Shown here: positions 34,573-45,692 of the stretch, piece by piece
Position numbering within the stretch: the first letter of the stretch is position 1
How the letters are laid out: every line of letters starts with the position of its first letter
Assembly: GCA_037044905.1 (NCBI GenBank)
Contig: JBAOKB010000061.1
Span: forward strand, 496,001 to 560,000
Direction: 5' to 3'
Origin: Hortaea werneckii
Lineage: Eukaryota > Ascomycota > Dothideomycetes > Mycosphaerellales > Teratosphaeriaceae
DNA: 64,000 nucleotides
Notes under the pieces: model-generated
The model's database searches: none
The model's input: the letters and a program-made list of their open reading frames with translations, nothing else
Told to the model about the DNA's origin: nothing
Position numbers and translations under genes: made by a program

Positions 34573-36363
34573 ATGAACGTCGACAAGGTCTCATTTTACC
34601 CCTTCATCCTGGACATCCTAAGTGACATCAGCGAATCACGATTCGTCGCCATTGACCTCGAGCTATCCGGTGTTCCAACGAAACAGATTCGCCACCAAGC
34701 TGGCAAGCCATCACTTCAAGACCGCTATGCCGAGACCAAGGAGGCCGCCGAACGCTACCAGATCCTTCAGATCGGCGTCACTTGCGTCCAGCAAGATGTG
34801 GAGAATGGCAAGTATGTACTTCGACCGTACAACTTCGATCTCAGTCCCATCATTGAAGAGCGGGGCCTGGACGTGGAGCGGATCTTCAGCTTCCAATCTG
34901 GCGCCTGTGAATTCCTTCTAAAGGCCGGCTTTGATATGGCTCGTCCCTATACGCACGGCGTTCCCTATCTTTCTCGCGACGAGAGCCGTGAGGCGCGCAA
35001 GAAACACGCCAAGCGCCAGGACAAGTCGGCCATGGCAGACATTCAGATCAAGCCGACGGAAGTCGAGTCACTTGCTTTCCTTGAGCGCGTCCGCACTCAG
35101 ATTAACGAATGGCTCGCCAAACGCGCGAAGAACTCGGCTGGTGATTCCGTGGAGATCATGGCAGCCGGTGCTGAAACTGTGGCTGAAGATCAACCCGTGC
35201 CAGACCTGTCTCGCTTTGAGAGGCGACTGATTCACCAGCTCGTCCGCGCAGAGTACCCTGATCTTGTCACTGTTTCCCGCCACACCTGCATCCAAATCGT
35301 TCCCTTCGACAAAGCTCGTGAAGAGAGGATCGCCGCGCAGCGCCGTCGCGAGCTAGAAGAGCGCATCAATCGCCAGAAGGGTTTCCGATGGATTGTTGAA
35401 GCTCTTTTGGGCAGCGACCTTAGCAAACTTGATCTGAGAGAAGTCGCAAAGAGTCCAGTCACCGGCGAGGCCGTCTTCGCGGATATGGACGAGTATCGTG
35501 CGCAGTTCAATCGCGCCAGCGGAATTTTGCGGGGCAACCCACGTGTGCTTGTCGGTCACAACTGTTTCCTCGATCTGGTGTATGTGTATCGTGCCTTCAT
35601 CGGTGAGCTGCCTCCGACTGTGACAGAGTTCCAGCAAAAACTTCATGCCCTGTGGCCGACTATTGTCGATACAAAGTACATGTCCACGCACAACTGCGGT
35701 GACATCAACCCCGTCTCCTCGCTTGAACAGATCGCCACCCAGCTCAGCGACCAAGCGGAGCCGAAGCTCGAGCTCGACAAGCACCACCGCGCGTATGAGA
35801 AGGAGGAGCGCTTCCACGAGGCTGGCTATGACAGCTACCTTACAGCGCAAATCGCCGTCCGTCTTTCTTCCAAGCTGGAGAAAGCAGGCGCATACATCGA
35901 CGCAGACAGCCAAAAAACAAGCGGTATCACGAACGGCATGAATGAGCTAAAACTCACAAACAACGACTCCGCCCCGCGCAAAACTGCCAGCGATGCCAAT
36001 CCGAACACTCTAAACCCGACCGCAGATGGCTTCACCCCGTCCGTCGTCGGCGCGAAATGGAAACGCGTCGGCGATCCCACCGTCGCGGGCACCCAAGGCG
36101 TCGACGACCCCTTCCAATACCGACCTCACGATCTCCGCCACCACCAGGAAGACCCTAGTCTGGAACAAGGCTTCCCTGGCGGGATGCCGGTGCGCGGGAG
36201 TGATTTCTGGCGCGTCTATGGTAACAAGCTACGAGTCTTCGGTACGGACGAAGGGGTCTGTGTATTGGACTCTGGCGATGCGCAAGAACCGGGAAGTGAG
36301 GACGAGGACGGGGATGGGGTGTTAGGTGAAGGGCAAGGTGGGGTGGAGATTGAGTGTCCCTGA
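34573..36363 (+). CDS. PARN/CAF1-family poly(A) deadenylase
   Basis: DEDD 3'-exoribonuclease that shortens poly(A) tails. Intronless, 596 aa, clean frame. ExoI: FVAIDLELSGV (catalytic Asp and Glu) right after the MNVDKVSFYPF start. ExoII: VLVGHNCFLDLVYVYRAFIG. ExoIII: FHEAGYDSYLTAQIAVRLSS (catalytic His and Asp). Between ExoI and ExoII lies an R3H-like insert region (RFERRLIHQLVRAEYPDL, VSRHTCIQIVPF), as in PARN and Pan/Pop2-distant PNLDC1 proteins. The C-terminal ~120 residues are an RRM-like or disordered tail with WRVYGNKLRVFGTDEG. PARN is absent from S. cerevisiae but present in many other fungi. The ATG at 34573 is supported by the family start. Confidence 0.9.
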   Translation: MNVDKVSFYPFILDILSDISESRFVAIDLELSGVPTKQIRHQAGKPSLQDRYAETKEAAERYQILQIGVTCVQQDVENGKYVLRPYNFDLSPIIEERGLDVERIFSFQSGACEFLLKAGFDMARPYTHGVPYLSRDESREARKKHAKRQDKSAMADIQIKPTEVESLAFLERVRTQINEWLAKRAKNSAGDSVEIMAAGAETVAEDQPVPDLSRFERRLIHQLVRAEYPDLVTVSRHTCIQIVPFDKAREERIAAQRRRELEERINRQKGFRWIVEALLGSDLSKLDLREVAKSPVTGEAVFADMDEYRAQFNRASGILRGNPRVLVGHNCFLDLVYVYRAFIGELPPTVTEFQQKLHALWPTIVDTKYMSTHNCGDINPVSSLEQIATQLSDQAEPKLELDKHHRAYEKEERFHEAGYDSYLTAQIAVRLSSKLEKAGAYIDADSQKTSGITNGMNELKLTNNDSAPRKTASDANPNTLNPTADGFTPSVVGAKWKRVGDPTVAGTQGVDDPFQYRPHDLRHHQEDPSLEQGFPGGMPVRGSDFWRVYGNKLRVFGTDEGVCVLDSGDAQEPGSEDEDGDGVLGEGQGGVEIECP

Positions 36364-36970
36364 TCCAAGATTTAATACAAGACCTTCAAAGCTTTGGGAG
36401 GATGGCAACGGCAGGGAGGGAAAGCCGTCGTATTCGGAAAGAAGTACTAGGTTTAGGGCGGCGACTAAAATCTTGCAATGCTCTAGAGCAGAGTAGTAGG
36501 AGATGGGGAGATGCGAGGAAGCAAGACCGGTCTTTGAGCGGGTGCGAGCAATCCTGCCTACGGCCTACAAAGAAAACACTGAGAGAGCTGACTACATCAG
36601 TCGTAGATAGCTCTACTGAAAATTCAGAAATCAGATCCTGCTCATCTCATGTTTTGACTCTTCCCCCGAGTGATTGATACGGAGAAAGAAAAAAAAGAAA
36701 AAAAAGCTATGTCCGGCTGATATGTGGACAGAGGAAAGGCAATGAATGACGGAGATTATGTATACACAGGCACCCAAGCCGCTCCGAATGCGGAAAAGAA
36801 TATTGTTTGCCAGAAGAAGAGAAAAGCAGAAAAGAAGAAGGGAAAAAAAAAAAAAAGAAGAAGAAGAAAACACCGGGTATCTCAAAACCGCATGTATGCA
36901 AATCCCCCTACCACGATCCCTCATCAGATTTCCTCGCCTCTCATCAATCCAAACCCCAAACCTCCACTGA
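36364..36970. other. Convergent intergenic region with purine tract
   Basis: 3' flanks of the PARN-like and DUF2235 genes, with A/G-rich runs at ~36686-36705 and 36811-36870. No supported gene. Confidence 0.5.
36811..36870. repeat. A/G-rich low-complexity tract
   Basis: A purine run that includes 14 consecutive A and (AAG)n, about 100 bp beyond the DUF2235 stop codon. Confidence 0.8.
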
Positions 36971-38793
36971 TCACCCCACCACCCTCCACTTCGCCGCCGG
37001 CCCCATGCGCACCTGGGGCCGATACCCCATCTCCTCGCCCCGCTGCTGCACCGTCCAATGCATCTCGGGCTCGGCGTCCTGCACGGGGCGATACCTCCCC
37101 TTATTCATCACCAGCCGCTTCTCCCACTGGTTGGGATCCTCTTCCAGCTGCACGCGCGCCTTAATCGGCCAGCATTCTAATACCCACCAGGACTTGGCGA
37201 CCGCGAGCTGGTCGTTGATTTCGGCGAAGCTGTCGAAGTAGTCTTCTACTTGTTCGGGCGTCCAGGAGCCTGTGAGGGCGAAGTCCTCGTCGGAGGAGTC
37301 TGAGTCCCGGCGTGTGAGGGCGTCTTGGGGTTGTTGGTCGGTGGATTGGTCGTCTTGGAGGGGTTGTTGTTGGCGCTCCTGCTGCTCGATGGCGCGGCGA
37401 TCGCGTCGCTTGCCGAGGGATTGGAGGGCGAGGGCTCGGCCTTTGATGTGGCCTAGTCTGCCCTTTTTGTAGGCTTCGCGCTGGGCGTGGGACGGTCCGC
37501 CTTGTGGTCTGGGGAGGGGTTTCTTGCAAATCGGGTATAAGGTGTTGACGTCGAGCCCGCATTCCGCGAGGGTGTTCATGGAGAAGATGATGCCCGTGTT
37601 GCATTGGAAACAGTTCCGAATCATCCATCGGAGCGGTATCCGCGAGAGCTTGTGCCGGGTGTCGTTGTGTACGGCACCGCCACCACAGTCGGCATGTGCG
37701 CCGATGAACTGCGGATTTCGTTAGCGATGTCTTCAGTAGTGATGTTCACGCTGGAACTTACCCAAACTTCCTGTACGTCCGTGTCCTTCTTATTTGGTTC
37801 GCTTTTGCCCTGTCCAGTCTGTGCATACGGATCGAGTACGCCAGGGAGATGTCCATATTGGTCTGGCTTCTCGCCGCCAGTATATCCACCGTTGGTGTCG
37901 CCGTTGACATGACCATTCGTCTTTTCTGAACCATTTGCATCGTGTCTATGATTCACCTTGTCCTTCAGCCTGGACTTCAAGGGTTTGGGCGCCTGGCCCC
38001 ATCTGCAGACCTTGAACTTGGCGCGATGCTCGTCGAGCGCCATGGCATGCCTGAAGTATCCGGTCTTGCTGCTACTCGCACTGTTCTCCAAAGGCAGCTT
38101 CCGAGGGATCAGGCCTACACTCGCGACGCAGTCGAAGAGGCCCATGAAGTAGACACTGACGTCCACACAGAAGGTCTTTTTAAAGTCTCTGCTCATCTGC
38201 CAGCCGTAGTCGGTATCGTCCTTGTAGAAGTCGTAGGCGAAGTGGACTTGAGCGCTGTTGTGCGCGGGCAGCAAGCCGACCTTGTGAAGCATCCCAGCTA
38301 GACAGCGACAGGTGTAGGAACCACGGGAAAAGCCAAACAGACAGATCTTGTCCCCTTCCTTGTACGTCTGCATCAAGAAGCGATAGGCGTCTTTGACATG
38401 AATGCCGAGGCCAGAGCCCACAGCCATGTCCATGGAGGCGGACATTCCGCCCTTCAACCCCTGGCCATTGTACGTGCCGATCCCACTCTGGTAGTATGTA
38501 ATCTGCTTTGGGCTGTCCTTCTTCAGACACTGAACCAGCTCGACGATGTTACTGTTGTCGGCATCGAACTTGTCGCCCGTGCCGTCGAGACAGATGACGA
38601 TTGTGCGGCCTCGCTGCTTGTAGGTGTGCGCATCTCTCGCCGCATGGATATACTTGGGGAACTTGGGTGCGCGGGAAGCGTCGTTCACATGTGTCGAGCT
38701 TTCGTCCAGATAGTCGCCGCCATAGCCGTCCCACGACTCTCCTTGCTGCATTGCGGCGGGCCTCTCAGTGTGGCAGAAGTTGTTGCAAAACAT
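36971..38793 (-). CDS. DUF2235 (Tle1-like) alpha/beta hydrolase, 2 exons, one frameshift
   Basis: Fungal DUF2235 protein, related to the catalytic fold of bacterial Tle1 phospholipases; fungal function unknown. Exon 1 38793-37762; intron 37761-37710 (52 nt, GTAAGT, GCTAAC); exon 2 from 37709. Motifs: TIVICLDGTGDKFDADNSNI at the domain start, the nucleophile elbow FGFSRGSYTCR, and FIGAHADCGGGAV just after the splice. The frame breaks in that last motif at GGG (plus strand CCC 37680-37682); removing one G restores it into IRNCFQCNTG. A hydrophilic insert of about 60 residues rich in Asn, Gly, His and Lys sits before the intron. The C-terminal region is charged. ~589 aa when corrected. Start could also be Met at 38751. 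Confidence 0.8.
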
Positions 38794-39691
38794 CAATCGG
38801 GTCGAGTCGAAAGCGAAGTCGACGGAGAGGTAATAATAAGGATGAAAAGGTGGTAGCGCAACCAGGACAGCTGCCCTGGAAACTGGTTGTCGACAGCATC
38901 ATATGGGCCGTTAACGCTTGTTTGATGACCCAATGGCGCAGAAGCCTCACACGGTTGATCTCCAAGAAGGTTCGGCGGAGCGTTGCGAACTCCGCGGTTG
39001 GCTGCAACAAGTCCTGTAAGGTCGTCTTGGCAATGACATTTTGCTCGATATAGATCGCGGTCGCCGATGGAGATGGCGCTCGGTACACATCGTGATGCAG
39101 TCGCTCGCTCGTCGTTTTTAGGTGACAGAAAGGAGGCATAATGAGAGACATTGAAAAGCGACGTTGGTGCAGAGACCTGGAAGCATGCTTCAATTCTATC
39201 TTCCTGAACAGACTTGGGCGTGTGAAACCTTATGGACTATTAACTGCTGATGCAAGCCTGTCTCCAGCCTGTTAAGATTCTGCTGAGCCCCTTGGCCTCC
39301 AGTCAATGTTGCTTGGTCATGAACACGTTCTGGAGACATGTCTCCGAAGGCTTGTCGTCGTCTTGGTCAGACGAAGCTTGTGGTGACTCCACAACGATTA
39401 CAGGCCGAACTCGTTGTAGACATCTTCTGAATAGCAATACCGCTCTATATTCATAAATCTCGTCATATCAATTGCCTCTCTGCGCTACCATGTAGCACAT
39501 TCGGTGTCGTAATACATTATCTGTAGCAATGGCATGCTCTCGATTGTTGCCCGCCCCATATCCTTAACTCTCGTCAGCTTTCTTGCCTCCCTGCGCTCCT
39601 GCATTGCACATCCGGCATAGCAACACTTCCTCCGTGGCAATGAGATGCTTTCGATTCCTGCGATTTTTACAGCAACGTTAGACTGAACTCT
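38794..39691. other. Intergenic, DUF2235 promoter region
   Basis: 0.9 kb. A 142-codon minus ORF (38765-39193) overlaps the DUF2235 start and has no features. A related sentence-like sequence (cgtcatatcaattgcctctctgcgcta...) recurs in diverged form near 39555-39610, 40860-40900: see findings. Confidence 0.4.
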
Positions 39692-40410
39692 CTAAACCAA
39701 AGTTCCTTGTCCATAGCCCCCAAGCGGCCGGCATGACTCCTCCAACGTCGTCTGTAATTCAGAAGTCAGTTCAAGTCTTCTTTTGGGCTATTGTGTACAA
39801 ACGACGCGCTTACCGTTATCCCCGTAACGATCCGTGAGAGATGTCTTGTGTCTGGCAATGCGCCGGTGTCCACGTAGTCACCATCCAACCACCAACCAAG
39901 GCCGGAAAGAACCCATTGAGCTCCCTCAGAATCATCAAATTTATGATGCAGGCCGAGGATAGTCGGGAGTTTGGCACAGACGATCCCCATAATTGCTCCC
40001 AGGAGGTAATTGAGGTATGCGGTCAGCTCTGGCGCTCGTGCGCAGTCCTCGCTATAAGCAGCAACGACCAGATGGTATGATACGCAGACAAAGCTAACGC
40101 CATGTACAGCTAACGTGCAGCGAGCGGCTGGACTCATGTCTCGTAGCAAGAGGGCGCAGCATGATATGCAGTCGACATCGGGTTCATTGCCGATATCAGT
40201 TCTAGGCGCATTCGATGCCGAGAGGTTGATAGCATGATTTTGTGACATAGCAGGGTCGTTTTGGGTTGAGCAATTGCGTCGATCGGTATTGGCATCAGAT
40301 ATTTCGATAGCGATGTCTTGTGATGCGCCATGATGCGTTTGCGATAACTTGTACGAAGGTGGAGGGTTGGCAGGAATCACCCCCTTTTCAGCGTCTTCGA
40401 TTGTTGACAT
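39692..40410 (-). CDS. Small putative membrane protein, 2 exons
   Basis: Not recognised. Exon 1 40410-39814 starts MSTIEDAEKG. A GTAAGC...TTACAG intron (39813-39752, 62 nt) leads to a 20-codon exon 2 ending at 39692; product 218 aa. The first ~90 residues are polar with PANPPPSY, a PPxY-type motif that could bind a WW-domain ubiquitin ligase. Two hydrophobic segments (~98-118 and ~133-153) could span a membrane. Upstream DNA is AT-richer than average. No function is proposed; the ORF length and good splice sites are the only support. Confidence 0.5.
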
Positions 40411-41172
40411 GTTGGATTTCGGTGCCCCGAGTGATAGGTGTTAGGTAGCAAGCGCAAGAGGAATATTACTAGGTACTAGGTAGGTGCGAATTAGCCACAA
40501 GGATAAAGTATGGTAGAGCTTTCCAAAGATGACAGGCGTTATATATTAGGAGGTACCTAGGTAGGCGCAAGTGCGTTGTAGCAACAAAGTTCGGTAGTTG
40601 GGAAAGTCTAAGGGAAACACTTGAGAAAGGGATCGAGGAGAGACCGACCTTAAACGATAGACCCTCAATCAGAATCTCCAGCTGACCAAACTACGCTCCG
40701 GGACAATTGCTTGCCCTGAATGACCGTCCAAGTTAAAACTTCACATCAGCATGCTACAGAAAGAAGCTGCGTCCTCCGTGTTCTCTACAATCACGCTTGT
40801 ACTCTGTAGTTTGAACTCGATATAGTCATCTTTCGACTAGTAATACTGCTTTGTACTAGTTGTTAATCCCCGTTAGCTTTTTCGTTCTCTACGCTACTAT
40901 ATTGCCCTTTCGATAAGCAATACTTCCTCTATAGCAATGAGATGCGTTGGATATGCAAGTCTATGTATGTACGCTCAATCGAACGAAGAGGCCGCGCGAG
41001 TCGAGTCTGGTTAAGCACTTGGTATCGTCCGCAGGTCCCATAAATTTGGGCCGTCAAATCTTGACTTCGCCTTATCTGCGGATGCTTTGAATGCCAGGCC
41101 GCACCATCGACAACATACGAAGCAGCATTGGAGTGAGTAAGCGGCTCGCACTGTACTGGCAGGCAAAACACT
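40411..41172. other. Intergenic, no supported gene
   Basis: Between the small membrane-protein gene and the GT71 gene. Contains several 'acctaggta'-type motifs (40480-40565) and diverged copies of a ~60-bp sequence also seen near 39470-39610. No gene. Confidence 0.4.
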
Positions 41173-42775
41173 TCAAGGAGGGTCAATAAGACACGTTGGA
41201 TCTTCCATCCTCGGCACAAACTCCCCTTCCCCATCTGGATCAAACCCAAATCCAAACGTCTTCTGCATGTACCCTCTGCCAATGGCGCAAGCATTATGGT
41301 GACGCCAAGCGGGCGACCGACAAGCCGCATGCTCCATGGTTCTCCATATCCTAATCTCTGCATCTGGCAGACCTGGAGGCATATACTGGAACATATCCTC
41401 ATCCAGAATGCGCACGTTGGAGCTAGCTGGCTGGACAGCTCCTCGAGCGGGTCCTCGTAGCGGCTGACGAAGGGGTCAGTGGGCGACTCAGATGGCCAGA
41501 TCGGCAGGCATCTGATGCACAGAAAGTCGCGATGAGACCACTTCACATTCGTCGAGTGCAGAAAGACAGCTGTTCCACGACCTTCAGGGTCGTTGGGAGT
41601 TTGCGAGGCTGGAGCCATCTGGAGCAAGCCCATGATCTTGTTGTCTTTCTGAGCATGGTGCCACGCCGTCTGGACACGAAATGAAATTGCAGTGAAAGGT
41701 TCGTTGAGCGCTCTTAGTGCTAACGGGAAGGTGTCCTTATCACCCCACCCAGCTTGTCCAGAGTTGAGAAGCGTATAGTACATCGGAGGGCCGAGGTAGT
41801 TGTAGTAGACCGCAAGCAGTAGTGATTTCCAGTGGCGCTTCTTGTCCCAGGTGATCTGTCCGCTCTCGAAGGATGTTTGGTTCCACAGCGCTTCGGAGCG
41901 ACTGTCGGAAATGCCGGTAATGTATTCAATCCAATCAACATTGTCGTTGCGCCACAAGTCAGGCCATAGTAGAGCGCCAGTCTCACGATACTCCTCAGAT
42001 TCGAAGAGCTTCTCAGGCGGCTGCAATGGCAGGTTGTCGGCATCTATGAGGACGATCTCCTCAAAGCTGGAGAAGAGCATAGCGAATACCTTCATTTCTT
42101 TACCATCCTTAAGCTTGAGCAGATCCATTCCGAGATAATCAGACAACCGTCGGCACGCCATACCCTCCGCCTCTAATTCAGGACACCACCCGTGCTTCTC
42201 CTCTCGCTCGTCACGCACCCACACCTCAACGGGTAGCGTGCTGCCAGATTCACGAAGCATTCCCAAAGAGATCGCAGCGTACTCAGAATACACGCCGCCG
42301 GCTAATATCACGATACCCCGGCCATTAAATGTTTCGACAGGATACTCGGTAAGATTGCCAACGAAGCTTGCATGTTGGTCCCGGAGCTGAGCAGCTTGTG
42401 TCTCGTTCAATAATCCAGTACGTTCACGTAGGCCATGCACGTCCAGGCGGCTGTGAAACGAAGGTCGTTCCAGCTTCACGGGTAGGTCTGCATTGTCGTT
42501 CAGCGCAGCTCGTATTGAAGGCCAGACGGATTTGATCCCGTCGATGTCCGGCTGCTACGGGCGCTTGAATATTATGTGGATTGAGTCGGGACTCCGCCAC
42601 AGGCCGATTTGAAAGAAGCCGTTTCTTGCGAAGCGCTCGCGGAAGACGCTTTAGCAGGACTGGTACTCGAAGAGTGTGTGTTGCTTGCAAGTATTAGGGA
42701 TATGAGGGCAAGAAAAGCGAGTCCTGCCGCAATGGCGATTTGTATGAGCTGCTTTCGATTATCTACACGGCGCAT
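41173..42775 (-). CDS. GT71 alpha-mannosyltransferase (Mnn1-type), frame breaks
   Basis: Type II Golgi glycosyltransferase extending mannan or O-/N-glycans. At 42775 it starts MRRVDNRKQLIQ with a membrane anchor (IAIAAGLAFLALISLILA), then a Ser/Ala stem. The luminal catalytic domain starts near IDGIKSVWPSIRAALND and has GRGIVILAGGVYSEYAAISL, the DxD region FEEIVLIDADNLPLQPPEKL and WPDLWRN. Near 41421-41428 the frame changes: EELSSQL is followed one frame over by NVRILDEDMFQYMPPG and the conserved end MQKTFGFGFDPDGEG, stop at 41173. The join between anchor exon and catalytic frame (42520-42610) also needs an indel or an intron that I cannot settle. ~525 aa expected, normal for GT71. Confidence 0.8.
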
Positions 42776-43526
42776 TATCAGCTCCAGACCTGCAACATAC
42801 GCATCTGCTTCAGCTTACACCGCGATACGAATGCTTTGACTCGCTGCTGCACTCCAAAGTCTTTGTTGCCTCCATGTAAGAAGGACAGGCTATCCTCGTT
42901 AGACCTCATCGCCGGGTTCCTAGATTCAGCAAGCTGTCTTCATTGGCTTGCTATCACATCCGACATCATGTCTGCCGCATCCAACTAGAAAAGGTGTACA
43001 CTCATGTAGTCGTCACTTTGGCTGATTCATCTCGGAAATGTAGCGCAACACGGTTCATGGGCACCGTTTCCAGCACTCCTTCTACTCCCAATCCTCCTCG
43101 GCCGCTACGCGCGTTAGGCAGGGATCAACACCACGCGTCTTGTTGCGCGTCAAAAGTATCCCACGTATGGTATGAATATACTCGATTGCGACTCAAGTGG
43201 GCAAGGCGCTCTACAAGAGAACAGTGCTTGCGAAAGAGCAAGAACAGGACATATCTCCCTGTAGACCAGCAAGCGGCTGAACATGGCAAGAGGGTACATT
43301 TATGTGCCAAGGCCAATCTGCGGGTGCTCCCTTTAGCGTCCGGGTGAGGCCGACCACTCCTTGCCGCAGCCACTTCACGTTCCTTGAAGTGGAGAACCCT
43401 ACCTCCGGAGGTACGAACATCTCCATGAAAAGCGTACCTAGGTATTTGCAGCTTTCAACGGCATCTTCACATTTGCCTTCCACATGCATTCCTTCTCTCT
43501 GGAAGAATGCACACGTGCCCCTCCTC
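42776..43526. other. GT71 upstream / Zn2Cys6 3' flank
   Basis: 0.75 kb between tandem minus-strand genes. No supported gene; only short overlapping ORFs. Confidence 0.4.
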
Positions 43527-44867
43527 CTACTGCGTCTCCAGCATGAAAGTAGGGTCTTCAGCCATCTTCCGCGGCCATATTAACATTTCCCTCTCTAGAT
43601 CCGTAGTTTGCGAGGCGTCACAGTACCTACAGATTTCCGAAATGCCAGTCTGGCTCATCTCGTCGATAAACCACGCGTCCTGAACCAGGCTCATTGGCAT
43701 TAGCCAGTGGGCATAGATGGCAAGAGCCAGCATATTGCCTTGCTCAAGCAGTTCGACAAATTCTTTGCTGATGCGACACGGCCAGAAACACAAGGAGCGA
43801 AATAGGCTCGAGACTTTGCCGGTGCAGAGTTCCTCGGTCATCTTTTCTAAGCTTGCGATAGCACCAAAAACATCCTTAGCAGCTCCAGGTCCGAATGATA
43901 CCGCACGACGAGCAGCGCCATCGTACAAGGCCGCAAACCGCGCTTTCCGGGTATCAGCGATGAAGTCCAAAGCAGGGTGTGCTTGTAGCTGTCTGCCGTG
44001 TCGACTGCCCAAGTATCATTGGCGAGTTCGTTCGCTAATGCGCTGGCATGATCTAAACCGGCCAACTTGTAACGCTGTTGCATCGCGGCGGAGCCTCTTA
44101 TCATATGAAGCCAGGCCCACGCCTCTTCGTCAACAAGTCGAATGCCGCGGTATTGCCGATCAAAGCTGTACCACGCAAGCGCCAACATAGTGAGCAGCCT
44201 CGAATATGTCATATGCACGTCTGCGCAATGGAGCTCGGGATGCTGCGCGTTTTGGGAGCAGATCGCGACGAACTCTCGCCCGTACGTCTCGGCAATCTGG
44301 ACGTAGTGCTTTGAGCGTTCTGAATCACTTGTTCTGATATCATTGGACAGACAGAGTGCGGCCATGGTCAGCATGCCTAGTCGAACAACCCTCGACGTAT
44401 ACGCAAGCGCGGGCATGAAGGTGCGCCAGAAGTCTTGGCTGCGCGGACTGAGACAGTCAAAGGTCCCAGATGTGTGCGCGTGGTAATGCATGAGAAGATC
44501 GGTCTGCAAGGCAGCTTCATCCTGGGCCTCGGGCCGATCTTCTGCCTTTATTGGCGAGGTTTCGATCAGGTCAGTGCCTCCTTTCGACTGGAGAGCGCCT
44601 TGTCGGCTTTCCAGGAATATAGTCACACGCGGCCCCGCGCCGATCACAGTTGCCGCAGCGAGGTCTTGCTTCGTCGCACTGTCATAGGCATTAGCCGCGT
44701 CGTTCTCGTTCTCGTACCTTCACCTCCAGCTGCGAAGGGTCCACGGGCAGACAACTGACCTTGACACGCCGTTGCTTGCAGGCGGAACATCCCTGGCGCG
44801 ACTTTTTATGTGGTCGTTTCAACTGGAACCGTCTTGCACCATTGCTAGATCTGCTAGTGTCGGACAT
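43527..44867 (-). CDS. Zn2Cys6 transcription factor (UPC2/fungal-specific type), 2 exons, two frameshifts
   Basis: Nuclear DNA-binding regulator. Exon 1 44867-44760 encodes MSDTSRSSNG and the first zinc-cluster half (CSACKQRRVK). An 81-nt intron (44759-44679) precedes CDEARPRCGNCDRRGAACDY, giving the six-Cys cluster. The frame shifts at AAA (plus strand TTT 44582-44584, one extra) into GGTDLIETSPIK and again near 43982 (one missing), where SYK continues as AHPALDFIADTRKARF. The rest fits the fungal-specific factor domain: LLMHYHAHTSGTF, FMPALAYTSRVVRLGMLTMA, LTMLALAWYSFDRQY. Stop at 43527, ~445 aa. The intron interrupts the cluster after VK, a common position. Divergent from a secreted hydrolase gene it might regulate (inference). 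Confidence 0.8.
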
Positions 44868-45692
44868 CGTTTTATCAATTTCGTAATGCCACGCCCTCTC
44901 GTTCGCTGAGGCCGTTGTTAGGTTGGTGAGTGTGTACGCAATTCTCCTCTGACCTCCGACGAGCACACAGTTTCGGATCTAATATATTTTTCGTGCAATC
45001 TCTACCAGGCACGCTACTATTTGTCACTGATCGTGGCTATACGCAAAATTATCCCGGTGTCGCCGAATCCAAAGTCAGCCTTCCTGGTATCCGTACGGCA
45101 GTATTCTAGTCTGCTTAATCAACACAGTGAGTGGAAAACATTTAATGCACTGCCCAGGGAGCTTGCTATGGCATTATGACTGCCATTCAAGATATCCAGG
45201 TATGAAGCATGTCAGCAAGAGGGAACGAGAACGAGTCCGAAAGCGAGAAGCTGACTGAGGCTGAGCATCCTTGGCAAAGCCTCCCGAGGTCACCTTTGTC
45301 ATGCCGTTGATGACATGCATGAGGGAATCGCATCTGATCTCGCTGTCCATTGCTCTAGTTCACAGTTGAGTTTTGATTAGATCGACGACACCGAGCGTCC
45401 ACGATTCCACAGTCAAAAATGCGGACACCGCTAAGGATGGGCTCGGAACATCATCTCAAATGCACGCCGAGTCACTGGGACCATTGCACTTATTTTCAAG
45501 CCTCCCTTGGTTCCCGATATCGTTCTCGCTTCGAACAAACTCAGCCATTGCTTCCGTTGCAACAGCCTTGTGATGACCATGATACTCTCGACCGACGATG
45601 GGGAGCAAAATAACAGATATAAAGCCTGCTGGTCATACCCAGTTGCCTACTCCTACACACATAGTCTTCTTCGTCCATCTCCAACACACAAC
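44868..45692. promoter_or_regulatory. Divergent promoter, Zn2Cys6 factor / secreted hydrolase
   Basis: 825 bp between divergent start codons. A TATA box lies near the hydrolase side (see entry). Otherwise no supported gene. Confidence 0.5.
45617..45623 (+). promoter_or_regulatory. TATA box of the secreted hydrolase gene
   Basis: ATATAAA, 76 bp upstream of the ATG at 45693; followed by CT-rich leader. Confidence 0.6.

Noticed and set aside
38765..39193. 142-codon ORF upstream of the DUF2235 gene
   Set aside because: Overlaps the start of that gene in another frame and shows no features.
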